Of a stretch of DNA of 64,000 bases, positions 47,295 through 60,117 are shown piece by piece. The stretch spans positions 13,402,531 to 13,466,530 of the forward strand of contig NC_134422.1 in assembly GCF_030867145.1 (NCBI RefSeq). The letters are read 5' to 3'. The position numbers were made by a program, and so were the translations under genes. Numbering within the stretch: position 1 is the stretch's first letter; every line of letters begins with the position of its first letter. The notes below the pieces were generated by a model. That model worked only from the letters and a program-made list of their open reading frames with translations, made no database searches and was not told the origin of the DNA. The stretch comes from Opisthocomus hoazin. Taxonomy: Eukaryota; Chordata; Aves; Opisthocomiformes; Opisthocomidae.

Positions 47295-49316
47295 TCACTT
47301 AGGACATGGAATTAACTGCCTATGAAGCTATGCACAAAGTTGTGCACCTGAGACAGTGGCAGCTGTGGACATCAATAAAATATGCAACTGGGCTGGGTTT
47401 CTTTACACTATTTTGATTAATTTCATGTTTTGAAGATGTTTTTGTGAATTAAGCAGATATTTCAGTTTGCCCACTGCAAAAAGAGCAGGAAAGGCAAAAC
47501 CCCGATCCAAAGCACAGCTGGTTCAGAGAACTGGCCAGGTGCTGCCGTGGCAGAAGGCTCACTCTAGGCTTCGTCATGTGATGTTCAGGCTTGAGGCAAC
47601 CCACACTATTCCCTCAGCGCTCATTCTCCTCCTGGCCAGGAAGGAAGCAAGGAATAAAAAGTGCCTTGATAATTGCATTAGAGGTGTTACCAGTTAGGTG
47701 AAGCAAGGTACCGAATGGGGACTGACGGTGATACAGTGGCTCAGCACAAAAAGGAGAAAGTGGCAAGAAGGAAGGTGTCTTCCCGGTTTCTTATCCCCTT
47801 GCAGGTCTTCAGCTACTGGATGGCAAATACATGCTTGTATCCCAGAAACATATTTTCTTTTCTCCCAGTCACAGGCTGTGGCAAAAGTTTTATACTAATT
47901 AAAATAAAAATTAGGAAAAAAAATAGCAATTTGAACAGGTATGTGATTTAAATGACGGCATGCACTTGGTGTCCCCAGATGAGCCTGCAACACAGCAGAA
48001 GTAGTCTCAAGTATCTCTGACACCCAAACAACTTCCCAGAACCTCCCAGGATGTTCTGCAACGTTTTGCAATTTACTCTTAAATTATACCACTACTAAAT
48101 GTGTAACAACAGAGTCCGATCCAAACCCAACTGAAATTAATGGAAGGACCTCCACTGACGTAAATAGTTCTCATGAACCCATTGGCACATACAACTTGGC
48201 TGATTTTTAACAAAGAATATGAAACATTACCATTTCTTTAAAAAAAAGTATTTTGCAGACAGATTTACAAAGGCAATGCAGATACTCTAGAGCAGTATCA
48301 AGTGCAAGCTGGTGGTACAGTATCTTCTTCCAAAGTCCCCTGCCAGAAACTCTAGAACTTGCATTTTGTAACAGTTCTCTTCTCAGACAAACTGAGCCAA
48401 AACTCACACAAATTTCACACGGATAAATAGGAAAGTAAATACAACTGAATATGTTCTTCTGGGTGCAGCATACAATTTAAAGTGAAACCTACAGAGACCT
48501 AGGGTATTTTGTTATTGCCCATTATAACAGAACCCCAAATGCCAAAATGAAAGGATAATGCCTCATGTGGATGGAGGCTTCGTTGACTTTAGCACTTTAG
48601 TATCCCCACGAGTGATCTGAACAATTCAAAGCTAGCTCCTACCAAACTCTCTAAAGACTGCTAAATTGGAATGAAACTTCCCTATAATTTAATTCTTGCT
48701 ACTTGCTTTAGTAAGAATAGTCACGGAAGAAGTTCCCCTTTATTTTTCCATGAGAAATGTGACTCCCCTAAGGTAAGACAGTAATTTTTACTGTAATTCA
48801 TTTACAGGAACAAAAAAACACAACAGAAGAAGGATGTCCCTATAGTGCACATTTATAACATCAGCATGTTTCATTGCCTGGATTTCCATTCCAGCATGCA
48901 GTGATCAAATTCTTATCTCATGATATTGTTATGAAAGTAACCAAATTCTGATCAAATTGGATTTGTTCTATATACTTCCCAAGAGAAGAGCAAGTGGAAC
49001 TCGCTCTGAAAGCAGAGCATTCACTTTGAAGAACTAAAAAGTAAAGGAATTACTGAGTGATCCTCAAAAAAAAAATAAACCACCATGGGGCCTGGTAATT
49101 ATACAACATTTCAAAATTTGAGGCTCACTATCAATGGATATTTAAAGTGGTCATATTTACAGATATTCATCCCTGAAATGCTCCTCCCAAATTTCAAGCA
49201 CTGTACACTATTTAACACTGGGGTTTTTAACTGTTATTAAACAAAACCCTTAAATTAGTTTTTCTTTAAGCACTCTTCTATCTGTGGACTTACAAAAGCC
49301 TTCAGGAAGAAAAAAG

Positions 49317-49430
49317 TCATTATTCCCACCTTATGAGTGGCAAAAGCACAACAGGAGTGGGGGTAATGATTTGCTCACAGCCATAATCAGGTTAATGCTG
49401 AAGCTAGCAAAAGAAATGCTTTCAGACCAC
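49317..49430 (-). repeat. MIR-like SINE fragment
   Basis: Collinear with the reverse complement of MIR. TCATTATTCCCACCTTATGA corresponds to its TATTATCCCCATTTTACAGA end. AATGATTTGCTCACAG, CAGGTTAATGCTGAAGCTAG and AAAAGAAATG correspond to AAGTGACTTGCCCAAG, AGGTCAGTGGCAGAGCTAG and AATAGAACC. About 115 bp by eye, strongly diverged, as expected for an ancient amniote SINE. Confidence 0.5.
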
Positions 49431-52400
49431 TGTCGTCTTCTCTGCGTCCCCCTACCTTATACTTAACAAGCAGGTCTTCCTTTCAGTAAAGAAATTAAAC
49501 TCAAAGACCAAAACAATCAGTAATAAATCATTAACATCTCTCTCTTTCAATATTGTGCTTTGTAGAAGAGGACAGGGAGACAGATGTGTTTATAATGTTC
49601 AATATGTTGAACCCAAAAAGAAAGTGTAGACTGCTTAACCTAAATATAGCCATCAACCCATGAAGTTGCCACCATATTCAGAGTATCTGCCATGCAGCAG
49701 TAGAAAAGATTTTGTGAAGCAAAATTCTGCTGAATGTGATCATAAATATTAGCATATTCTTGCTATGCTATGCTGAAAACATTCAATCTGAGTTGAGAGC
49801 AACTAGCGTTGCATAACAATTTTTGGAAAATGCTAGTATTTGTATCCAGAGATACTACCAGCAATACAAAGTGGCAAGATACTGAAACTGGCATTACAAC
49901 GCCTTACACAATTATTTTGGGTCGAAGTATCCCATTGTACGTAAATTCACATAATGAAGTTCAGCACAAAGCAAACTAACAATGGACTTGGCACGGAGAA
50001 ACAGATCAGCTGCTGCATTGGGAATTCAATAGAGAAAACTATTTTAATGCTCAAAGTGTACAAAAGACTGTCTTTGAAACTTGCTGAAAAATACAAATAA
50101 TATGCATTAAAATTAAAATTTCTTAAAAGAAAATTCAAGCTTGCTTAAAACATAAACGGATTCTGGAATCAAGGGGTTTTTAAGAGCTATGATTAGGTAA
50201 TGAGAGGTGTTCCTATAGGAGCTATGATGGTATTATATCATTATTATCTTGCTTTCTTTTTTTCCCATACTGGCAGTTATAGTTCATACACATGACTCCA
50301 AATACACTTTTTATAAAAACTTTTGGACATACATTAAGAAATCAGCAAATGACAGAAAACTTTTCTTGCTCTATGGCAGGAGGAAAAATGGAGCATATGA
50401 TGACAATGCAGAGCACTGCAGGCATTACACAATACAAACAATGCTAAACAGCATCATTTAAAGAAAACACAAAGCAGTAATTGATTTTTAATATCTGTAT
50501 TAAAGGTGTCCATTCTAAGTAATTACATTTTGTAGGAAACATCTTTAAATGATGCCATGCCTATTTACAAGGAATTAGGAGGATATTATACAAACAAGCG
50601 CAGCAAAAAACATTTTGCCGTGACCATCTTTTCAAACGCAATTCCTCCCCCAATATTTAGAACAGAATTACTACAACTGCTATGAAGAATACTGATTAAA
50701 AGAGGGGGGTGGTTGGTTTGTTTCTTAAAAACAAATCTTTAGAGTTTTTTTTCCCATCCCTTCAGGGTGAATAATTGGCCAAACTCACTCATCTTTTTAG
50801 CATTTCAAAAGCCTGCTTCCACGAAAACATACCTACCTGAGTGCTTACTCTGGAGACCACACTGAGAGACAGACAGAGGGTTTTCAGAAGAGGGGAACAA
50901 GCATGTATGCCACACAACATCCACATGGTAAAGCAAAAGACTATTTTTGGTCCTGGGAAAACCACTGGCAAAGTCTACCTACAGATGCAAACTTTAGTCA
51001 TGGATCAAGCATCTGTCAGGTGATACGAAGAAGATGATGTTCTCTAAACAGCCTTCATCTCTGGGATGAAGCCTGCCTTAACACCTGGGCCAGTACAAAG
51101 ACTCCCATGAGGTGTCTTGCTTCCTCACCAAAATGACTGTCCTGTCCCATGGAAGAGCTCCCTTTTAACTGTACCAGTGGATACTTCAGCAGTTTCCAGG
51201 TATTGCTGAAAATGGCAATGCTTGTGGTTTTGTAGGGCAAAGTCTGACTTGCCCAAGAGAACATCAGGGCTAGGGCAAAAGAGGAGGAGGAAGCCCCTCA
51301 CAAAATGAGTGCTAGATGGTTGGAAGGGAAAACCTCCTTGCAAGATCAAATGTACACCCCCACAAGTTTCCACAGCAGTCAGTTACCTGCTTGCTCTGCC
51401 TCAGCATTTGAATCAGGCTGAAAGTGCGGACCAAGATCCATCGCTGGCTCTGCAGCACTGCCAAGGGTAACACTTGTGGTCTTTGCCACAGGACAGGAGG
51501 AAGTTGAGGAGCCTCTCAACCTTTTGGCAACATCAAACCATGTTGCCCTCAATAACACAACAAATCCCTGCTTTGCAGCAGGTATTCAGCGATGCCTGCA
51601 AAGTACGTCTAGGCTATAAGGCATTACATGGACCAATATTACAAAAAAAAAAACCCCAAACAATAAAACCAACCAAACCAAAAAAGACAAAAAATAAAAA
51701 AACAATGATGGCTGCTTTTGTTTTGCACATCTTTCAGCTCTACAAAAACAGAGGACAACTACCTGAAGTCCACTGTCAACATCGGTCCACTGAGTATGCA
51801 GAGTGACTTCCACCTTAACAAGCCACCAAAGCTCTTCCCAAAGCTGTCAGCCAACAGCCTGCATTTGACCTTCTACATTTATAGGCCAATATCCTCTATG
51901 TCTCAAAATCTTAATTAAAAGAAGAAAACAAGCAAGAAGTTCATCCAAATCAATTAAAATATACCATTTCTCTCAATTACTGTGGAATGCAGAGGTCATT
52001 ATCATATTCCTCAATCTAATGATGCAATAATCTAGCATGAAGTCCTATAAATTATCTTAAATAGCTTGTGTGTTTTCATCCATAACAGCATATTTCATAA
52101 AGATATACCACTGCTTTTCTGTGTACAAGAATCTAAACTGAACAGGCACATTACATCTATTTTATATGAACTTTAATGAGAAAAGGCTGATACGAAACGC
52201 CTGCAACCTATCTATGAAGTTTAAACATTATGCCACAGAAGAAAAAAGGGATCTTATTTGGTGGCTGCACATTAAGTCCGGACGCTTCAGATTGCCTTTT
52301 TTGAGGAATGCACCATATTGCTATCATTTCTATTCAAAACAAGCTTGTGTTTTATTGAAAAAGGTTCAACATTTACAGCGACATATATAAGAACAGCACA

Positions 52401-54202
52401 GACAGAAAACTCTAAAATATAATCTACAACTCAATCTAAGAAATAACCCATTTTAAAAGAAACGATAAATGCATGAAAAGGACAACCCAATCCCTACATT
52501 TTTATCAAAAGATATTAGTTTAGGATACTTTGTATGAAACCCCAAACACCTTGGATACTTTTATGTCCTGATAGTGGATCACCTTTCCACCAAAATACTA
52601 TAACGCACCTACATGCTATAAACAAGTAAGAATTCTTCTAGAACCTAGGTTGCACGCTGAGTTCTTTACAAAAAGTAAAACAAAATCAGCGACAGAGCTC
52701 CATCAGTTTGTTTTGGATCACTGGTGAGTGCGTGCGTAATGACTTTCACCTCTTGAAAGCTGCCTGCCTCATTCTTATGCACAGACTTGAAGGGACATTT
52801 ATGTGGTTGGCTTCTTGCATCAATTCAGAGGATAGAGTTACTGTAAAAATTTACATCACTGCAGGCTGGTAGTGATGAAGCAGGCAAGCACAAAAAATCA
52901 GCTTTTATTGCATTTATTTTAGATTTGATGGAAAGGTGTAGTCAGTTTCTATGACAGCAGCCACCATCAAATCTGATTTGTTTATCGATTAAGTTACGTT
53001 TCATTTAAACAATTTTTTAAAAAAAGTTGGTATTTCAAGATAAATCACAAATTTGACCTATCCATCCAGATGGTGTTTCTCCTGAATTGGTCATGTATTT
53101 CAATTTGCTGTACCCACTTTACTTCATAGTTGTGACACATGCAATGCAGCAAGGACACTTACTGAAATTCATAGTTAATTTGAGTAAAACAGTACACTCT
53201 TTTACTTAAATTAAGCATATATAAATTACATATTAAATATATAAAACATATTCAACATATATTCAAGATATATTAAAAGATAATATTTATATATATATAC
53301 ACACTACTCGCCACATGAAACTGTATTAAAAATGGGAAAAAAACAATTTTCATTTCTCCTCTAATGCACAAACTTGCCTATAACAAAGATGGCCCTTTAT
53401 TTAAAATGGATGTACAGAATTCTTTATTTTTAAAAATCTTGATGGCTTAGTTCTACTGTAACTCATTACTCTGTTGAAGGTCTTGGAATTACAGGTGGGT
53501 CCCCGGTGCAGTTAGTAAGGTAAAGGACAGATTTTTAAGAACTAAGCAGTGCCAATTTTCAACTAAGGGTACAGCTCACTGGCAGCTTGAGCAGACCTCT
53601 GTGCTTTTCCCCCTCTCAGGCCAACAGCTTTTTTCCCCCATCTTCCTGAGGCACAGGCTGAGTTAATTTTGGGCTGGAATAGTTCCCTGAACCTGCATGC
53701 AGGTGCAAAAAAGAGGACAGCACAGTGCAGGGATAGATTCAGCTGGCTGAAAATACCATGGGTCACCTCGGTTTGAACTGCACCGTTTCCAGTAATTAAT
53801 GCAAGTTTCAAAACCCTAAATTGCCAGACATGTCACTGTTTCTTATACGCAATGCTACTTACATTCATCCGATTTTTCTTGGTTTATTTCTCATCTCTGT
53901 TACTTCAAAACATTCAAACCAGAAAAACACTCCATTCCAGAATCAATTTCAAATGTGTATTCTGGGTTCTTATTGTTGTGTTTTGTTAGTTTTTAATCTT
54001 TTTATGAAGCTATTCAAAGCTGGTAAAGATATTTCAGATTCAGGAGGTTGTCTAAACCTGGTGTTTTTTTTTTCTGTGTCTTGGTAAAACTACTGTATTA
54101 CTAAAGATACCAAACCAGGTTATACTACAGTTGATTTAAGAATGCAAATATTTGCCTGCAATACCAATTACAAATAATAGGAATTAAAATAATTGTTGAT
54201 AC

Positions 54203-54330
54203 CTGTGGTTAAAGGCAGATGAGTGACACTATTTAGACAGGTGAGAGTGAACCAGGTTGATGCTAACGTTGCTCCAGATAAAAGCAGCAGCAGTATAAAC
54301 TTCAGCATGCCCCTGATAAAATCTGCAAAT
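54203..54330 (-). CDS. SLC49A4: SLC49A4 coding exon (transmembrane helix)
   Basis: 128-nt exon with acceptor TTTTATTTTAG before 54330 and donor GTATCA after 54203. It completes a split Arg codon (AG + A) and reads [20 protein letters not shown], then [20 protein letters not shown] and TT, ending with the first base of an Ala codon. The charged stretch ARFADFIRG is a cytosolic loop of the kind that follows the second helix of an MFS half-repeat. [17 protein letters not shown] is a helix, and the remainder is a luminal loop leading to the next helix. Both junctions are in frame with the exons at 59302-59369 and 43595-43777. Confidence 0.95.
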
Positions 54331-57300
54331 CTAAAATAAAAGCACAGATCAGAGCAGTACAAATGCTGATTTTCATATTACTTAAATGTGATGTTTGACA
54401 ACTAATTCAGTATATTCTCATTAAGCATTTTGGAGACTACAAAAACAAATTGAAAAGTGTTTCTCATTTTCAGAAATATTAAAAAAAAGCATTGTTATAG
54501 AATGGTGATCTTTCTAGCTGTCAAGCTGAAGAGCCATGGACTTTTTAGCTGTCACAAACTAACAACCAAAACAGAAAAATTCTCAAGGCATCAACTGAAA
54601 ACACTCAGTATGCAGGAAGGGTTTGGTTTTTTTTCCCCTTCTGCATTTGTTGGACACAACATCACACCACTACTTACATCGCTGTTTTGTCAGCGTTTGC
54701 CAGTCTCCCTTGGCAGACACACCACTCAATTAGCATATGAGGAGGCTGCTGCATTTCATTCAAGACATAGTTAAGTGTCAAGATTCATTCCTTGGGAAAT
54801 GACAAAACTCCACACACCAGAATCCCTAGATCGAAGATGACAAGGAACAGCTTCGGAACCCTCGGATGCATTGGTGATGAAGCTCTTGGTGGCTTAGGCA
54901 GAGCAGGAACTCTTTACGCAGGCGTTCACTCTGCCAGTGGCTGTTTTGGGTCAAAATGTTCCAGAAACCAAGAGCTCGGGGCCACTCCTCTCCTACACAC
55001 ATGCCCCACTGACAGTCTCGGGGAGGACAGCCCCACAAGCACGTGGGCAGCCTGACTGTTACACAGAGGGAAGTATGATCTTCATACCACCTGATAGTAC
55101 CATTGCTTTTTTTCATCTTTTTCCCTTTTTCTATCAGAGAAGAGTGCATTTGAGCAGCACTCACATGGCATAATTATCAGTGCAACTGCTCTTTTGAAAA
55201 GGGATTTCAACATAGCTATGAACAAAGGTATATTAGAAAAGGTAATGTCACTTACCCACTAGTAAATTTCTATAACCTCCTGCTTAGGAGATGTGATTTT
55301 GGGCCAGACAGGTTAGGTATGTATGTTTAAAGAATGTCTTCTCCCTCACAGCCTCCTACCTTGATTCGGCTAACAGCAGCACAGTCCACTTAGGTTGGTC
55401 CATGATGAAATCTGTCTGTCTGTCAGGTAACTACCTTCTCCGCCCTGACAATGGTCACTTCACAGGCAGACACCTTCTAGCTTACTTGATAAAACAGATA
55501 ATGCTACCAACATTCTGAGAACTAGGAACCTCAACTCCACATATACCATAAGGGATGCACAAGTAATGCAATCAAAAAAAAAAAAAATCCCAACCAAAAA
55601 AAACCACTTCTTTCCTCTTATTTTGATTTTCCCTGTGCTTTAATTCCACATTGAATTTAGCAGCGAGTAATTCAATAAGCAGCAGCAGAAGATCAATGCT
55701 GCATATAATCTTAAAAGTTTATGACTGCAGTGTTCAAGTGGCTTATGCATTAATCTCCAATAGGCAGAGGTTAGCTGCTACTGTTGTTTTTTTCTGACAA
55801 TCCAAATCCAGCAATCAGGATCACCTCTTCTCAGTGGTTTGCCAGTTTCTTTAATTATTCGTTGGGATCACTGGGGTCAAAATCAGCATTTTAAAAGCTT
55901 CTCAGAAGCATCTTAAAGTGCATACTTTCAGCTTCTTCCACTGAGACTCCCTGCTTTGCATGCCGACAGACATCATCACTTTTCCTTCTCCTTACAGGCA
56001 AGAGCAGTTATATACACCTCGTCTAATGAAACACAGTGTGAGAAATCTCAGCCTTCAGCGAGGGTCATTCACCGACAAGAGGTCTGGAAGGGATCTCTAA
56101 GGGGGGGCCTCCTTCTCTTGTCCTACCACCAGGGCTGTGTGGGGATGGGAAGAGGATATGCAGCTAAACCATTCAAGATAGTTCAGTGGAGCAAATATCT
56201 ACCTTTACTGAGTAGCTGCAACTCTTTTTGACACAAAGATCCTGGCTTCGGTACTAGTGGCAGCAGCGTGCTCCAAGGAGCTCTCAGACATCACAGGACT
56301 CCAGAAGGGTCAAATACAAACTTAAAGGTTTATGCAGCTACTGAATTCAGCCAGCAACAGAAATAATGGAGAAAAAACAACACAGCAAACTAGCCTGAAC
56401 TTGGTAATCGAGAGATTTCTGCTTCTTGCCTGGCTACAGGTGAATAAAGATGACTGTAAATCAAGTAAACTCTTCAGGATACTTGTTTCAATCAAAAAGT
56501 GAGAGAAAATATTTTTATCCTCTGACCCCAGCATCTGCTTTCAAAACACTCTGTTCTGTTTAAATCCTTCTTCATCATCTAGCATGTAAGGGGATGTCTG
56601 CAGCTACTAAAAAAGTAGGCACACCAGGAAAGAAGGTGTGTACTCACCCAGATACAGAGCTCTGAGCCTACCGCTGGTAACAGTCTCCTGCAGCCCAGCA
56701 AATCCAGCCCCATGCTGGATCCTACAGTTAAAATCACAAACCTGTGTCGCCGACATCACTGTCTGTTACTAAGGAAATTATCACCATGTCATAAAGTTTC
56801 AGCATTTTGACTACACTGCAGGTTAAAAGCAGGAAGAAAAGCTGAGCTGTGGAGGACAAAACCTCAGAAATATCTATGATCATTAGCAAATGTATGTGTG
56901 TGGGGGGGGAAAACCCTGAGAAAAGGAAACAGAATTATGCTGCCATGCAATGATATGGATGTCGCTCTTTGACACTGCTTTTCTTCAAACTCGTATCATT
57001 TGAAAGCTGCCAGCAAAGGGTACAGCACCTGCCAGCTGCCCAAAATAGCCCAGGCTTTTCAATTATAAAAACACATCATACAAATTAGCTAAACGTATAT
57101 AAGTTCATGGCTATCAGGACAGCAGTGGGTGGAGAACAGGGAGATTTATGTTTTGTGCTGAGGAAAACTTGCACCATTTCATAAATGAGATAGATAAACA
57201 AATTTCCAAACTGGGCATTACTTCAAATATAGATGATTTAACAACTACTGTGATGTGCAGGACCACATTGTTACAGTTCGATATGGTAGAATCCGCATTG

Positions 57301-59301
57301 ACAAAAATGGAAGGAGCAAATTCCTAAACTGCACCAATTTTGATTCAATAAATTAGCAGGTAAAAACAAAAAAAAAAAATTAGGAAAACAAAATCTCAAA
57401 CCCAACAGCTTCTGGTGAGGTGGTTAAGGGAGAGAGCTGCTTGCTTGGCAAATCACAGTTCTGACACTGAAATACATCAACTTGTCAGCCTCGACAAGAA
57501 TCATTACTTAATTTTCCTAATTACAACTTTCAGCAGATTACAGTCAGACTCGTCATTGATTCAACCCTACACAGATAAATGCTGAATAGGCCTAGGAGGG
57601 AAAGTCATCCATCAGGAGTGACAAATCACCTCCTTCCTCCCTTTCCCTGCGCAAACCCTCCCATTTGAACTGCATATCGCCCAAGTTAGAAAGACCTATT
57701 TTGAGACAGACTGCTGGTATTTTTTTAATTTACTCAAAAGCAAAGCTCTGAATGCTACAACATACTGATACTCAACAAGGTTTGAAATCAATTTTGAAGT
57801 AGTTAAGGAGACTGTCAGCATTTCCTGAAACTTAAACCAGGCAATACATTAAATAAATTAATCTACCATAAAGACTGAGATTTGCATGTTGACACTGAGT
57901 CAGCAGATTGTCTCCTCCTAACAAAGTTAAGTGAGCTGCTAAGGGCACCCCTCTACTATTAAGATGTTGCAAATACACCAGAGATTAACTCATGATGGAA
58001 AAGACTAAAGTGGCACACTACCTGCTTCAACATGTACCCTGCTATAGCATCTGTGTCATTTACAGCAGTTGGTTTTTAACATTTACTTCTCTTAGAGAAA
58101 AAACCTCGTACCCACGCTTAGCTAATCAAAAGCAACTCTTTTTAGAGAAAATCAGTGTGTGAACTTTGTTTCAATAGATTAAGTCCTTTGGCTTGCATCT
58201 GGAGCAGAAGGGAGGGAAGCGCCTGTTTCTCTTCCCTAGGTCTGGAGTATTTTCCTCTCCCTCTGTTGCAGTTGCTAGGCAGCCTGCAAAATGTCAAGAT
58301 GAGAAACCTCGCATTTCTTTATGCATTATGTACACTGATGATGCACAGTAAATGAAAAAAAGAGAGCTTCAATTTCTGTCCTAAACAGATGCCTCTCTCG
58401 GTCCACAATCCCACAATGATTGCAACGATGACAGAACCCCTGCACTTGTGCTGCACTCATTGCAGGACTGGGGTCTAAAGAGTGGGCATAGAGAAGCCAG
58501 GACAATGCTTAGATATCCCGATGCAAGAGGAATATGCCATTGGTTTTTGTCAGTTTTATAAATTCACTGCTTAAGTACCTCCTGAAAGACGACTTCTCCC
58601 TCCTCCCACCTCTTTTTTTAAAGGGAATCTCAATGAAGAAAAAGAAGCAGCAGCCTTTTGGAAGGGCAATGCATTTCTTGCTTTTCCACTCCCCATGTCA
58701 TCAGCATTCATGATGGCCAGATACAGCTATGTTTGGATATACAAAAAGCATAGGTACATCCATACTGTAGGCTCATAGCGGTGCAGCAAAAAATAGTTAG
58801 GCCATATAGGAATCCAGCAACCTGGCCAAAATGGGCCAAGACTAATTTCTCTGTGGAGGAATGTAACGTTCTTGTGGGTAGGCTGTCTGTGCTACATTCC
58901 CAACATCCCTTCAGGAATCAGTATGCCCAAAAGTCTTGATGAAAGGAGACGGATACTAATTTCCTCAACGCTTTCCAAATGTGCTACAATAGGTCCTCCC
59001 TCATACCGGGCAGCTGAATTCACAAGAACTGTGTTTAAAAGGAGCATATAGGAAGCACCTGTCAGGAGTAACAGTACAACTTGCCAAAATGAGGTATACA
59101 CATGTGGAGTTCTCAACCCCCAGCAACCACTGACGTGGAATATTCATATTATTGCTCTACATGAAACACATCACAACCCCGGAATACACTTTCCATTTCA
59201 AGTTTCTAGCAGACGAGAGAAAATAAGTTACGTTATTAAGAGGAAAAGCTAAACAACAGTCACAGTTGAAGAAACAAAGAAGGACATGTAATTATTCCTA
59301 C
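54331..59301 (-). other. SLC49A4: SLC49A4 intron, 5.0 kb
   Basis: Intron between exons that share a split Arg codon; donor GTAGGA at 59301 and acceptor TTTTAG at 54331. It contains A-rich homopolymers near 55574 and 57369 and a weak MIR-like piece near 57.4-57.5 kb. No additional exon was supported. Confidence 0.85.
57416..57530 (+). repeat. possible MIR-like SINE fragment
   Basis: GAGGTGGTTAAGGGAGAGAG, ACAGTTCTGACACTGAA, CTTGTCAGCCTCGACAAGAA and TTACTTAATTTTCCTAA follow the order of MIR (GTGGTTAAGAG, CTGACTCTG, TGTGACCTTGGGCAAG, CACTTAACCTCTC). Very diverged and matched by eye only. Confidence 0.25.
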
Positions 59302-59369
59302 CTTGCCATTGCTATGCCAACAACACAGCCTCCAACTATAGACCAAAATCCAACCCAGCCCGCATCTAC
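59302..59369 (-). CDS. SLC49A4: SLC49A4 coding exon (short transmembrane exon)
   Basis: 68-nt exon that starts in phase 0 after acceptor TTTTTTTTCCTGTCAG and ends with two bases (AG) of a split Arg codon before donor GTAGGA. It encodes [20 protein letters not shown] then MA. This is the central helix of the MFS C-terminal half. The Gly-rich [12 protein letters not shown] run matches the family, and the motif position just before the ARFADFIRG loop fits the classic MFS helix 8/9 boundary. Because 68 is not a multiple of three, skipping it would shift the frame. Confidence 0.95.
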
Positions 59370-60008
59370 CTGACAGGAAAAAAAACCAAACAAAAACAAA
59401 ATGTAGAGAAATGCATTAAAGCTGAGAAAATAAGACGATAAGATGTTACTTTCAAAGCAAACGGTGTGCAGGAGCTGCAAACTGCTAGCAACAGCCCCCG
59501 ATAACAGTCTGAAGTGCAAGACTTTTTCTCGGATATTCTAAAGGAAACAAATTCACTAAAAGAAAGGATGACTAAGTAGCCTGTGACCTAAATGTGACCT
59601 CTCTTTATAGAATCTGAGTAATGACCTCTGGATTTTTATAATACTCTATCAAAACCTTAGAAATCCTCTTGTTCCCAATTCACCCTTTCCATCCAGTAAA
59701 ATTATTTTCTTTTACTAAGGCTGCAGCAGCCAACAATATTCCCGTTTGTTTACCTGCCACTTCCTTCTTGTCAGAAGGTGCATACGGTTCTGAAAATACC
59801 CACTGCTGGTGGAGAGTCAGCAGTGACAATCGTGACAGTTTGCGATGCCAAAGCTAGACTTTATCTTGTTTAAAATTTCATTAGAAAAGTGGTCCATACG
59901 TACTAATAGCAGTTTAAACATAAAAAACTGACAAAACTGTATGCTAGTGCACAATAAAAACACGCCACTTACAAAATTGCTGCTGATTATCAGTCAGGAG
60001 ATACTTAC
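59370..60008 (-). other. SLC49A4: SLC49A4 intron, 639 bp
   Basis: The shortest intron in the window. Donor GTAAGT at 60008 is an exact consensus and the acceptor has a strong polypyrimidine tract (TTTTTTTTCCTGTCAG). It contains no other feature. Confidence 0.93.
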
Positions 60009-60117
60009 TTGGCTTACGTGAACTGGGGTTAATATCAAATCCAGAACACCAGACCAGCCAGAGAAAACACCCAGTGGTATAGCATAGGCTAAAGCAATCA
60101 TCAAGAATCGGAAATTG
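60009..60117 (-). CDS. SLC49A4: SLC49A4 coding exon (start of C-terminal MFS half)
   Basis: 109-nt exon after acceptor TTTTGTCTTCACAG. Its first base (C) completes a codon begun in the preceding, off-window exon; the known protein has Ser-Asn-Phe here, so AG + C is expected. It reads [20 protein letters not shown], then [16 protein letters not shown], and ends in phase 0 before donor [22 protein letters not shown] is the first helix of the second six-helix bundle. [14 protein letters not shown] is characteristic of SLC49A4 and helps separate it from FLVCR paralogues. About 200 C-terminal residues of an expected 478 or so are thus encoded within the window; earlier exons lie to the right. Confidence 0.95.

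Larger units (their letters stand above)
43778..54202 (-). other. SLC49A4: SLC49A4 intron, 10.4 kb
   Basis: AT-rich intron between exons that join in frame. It holds a 19-nt A run (47276-47294), a MIR-like SINE piece (49317-49430), AT tracts near 53220-53310 and many short homopolymers. No open frame with splice sites and recognisable protein was found. Confidence 0.85.

Noticed and set aside
55360..55412. Minus-strand ATG with a short peptide (MDQPKWTVLLLAESR) before a GTAGGAG donor-like site
   Set aside because: Looks like an alternative first exon, but there is no promoter evidence and no match to SLC49A4; short chance reading.
58892..59116. 74-codon minus-strand open frame with a hydrophobic segment next to a transporter exon
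   Set aside because: In an intron, not homologous to any SLC49A4 region I can place, and the apparent acceptor inside it (CTCCTGACAG) leads to an early stop when joined in phase.
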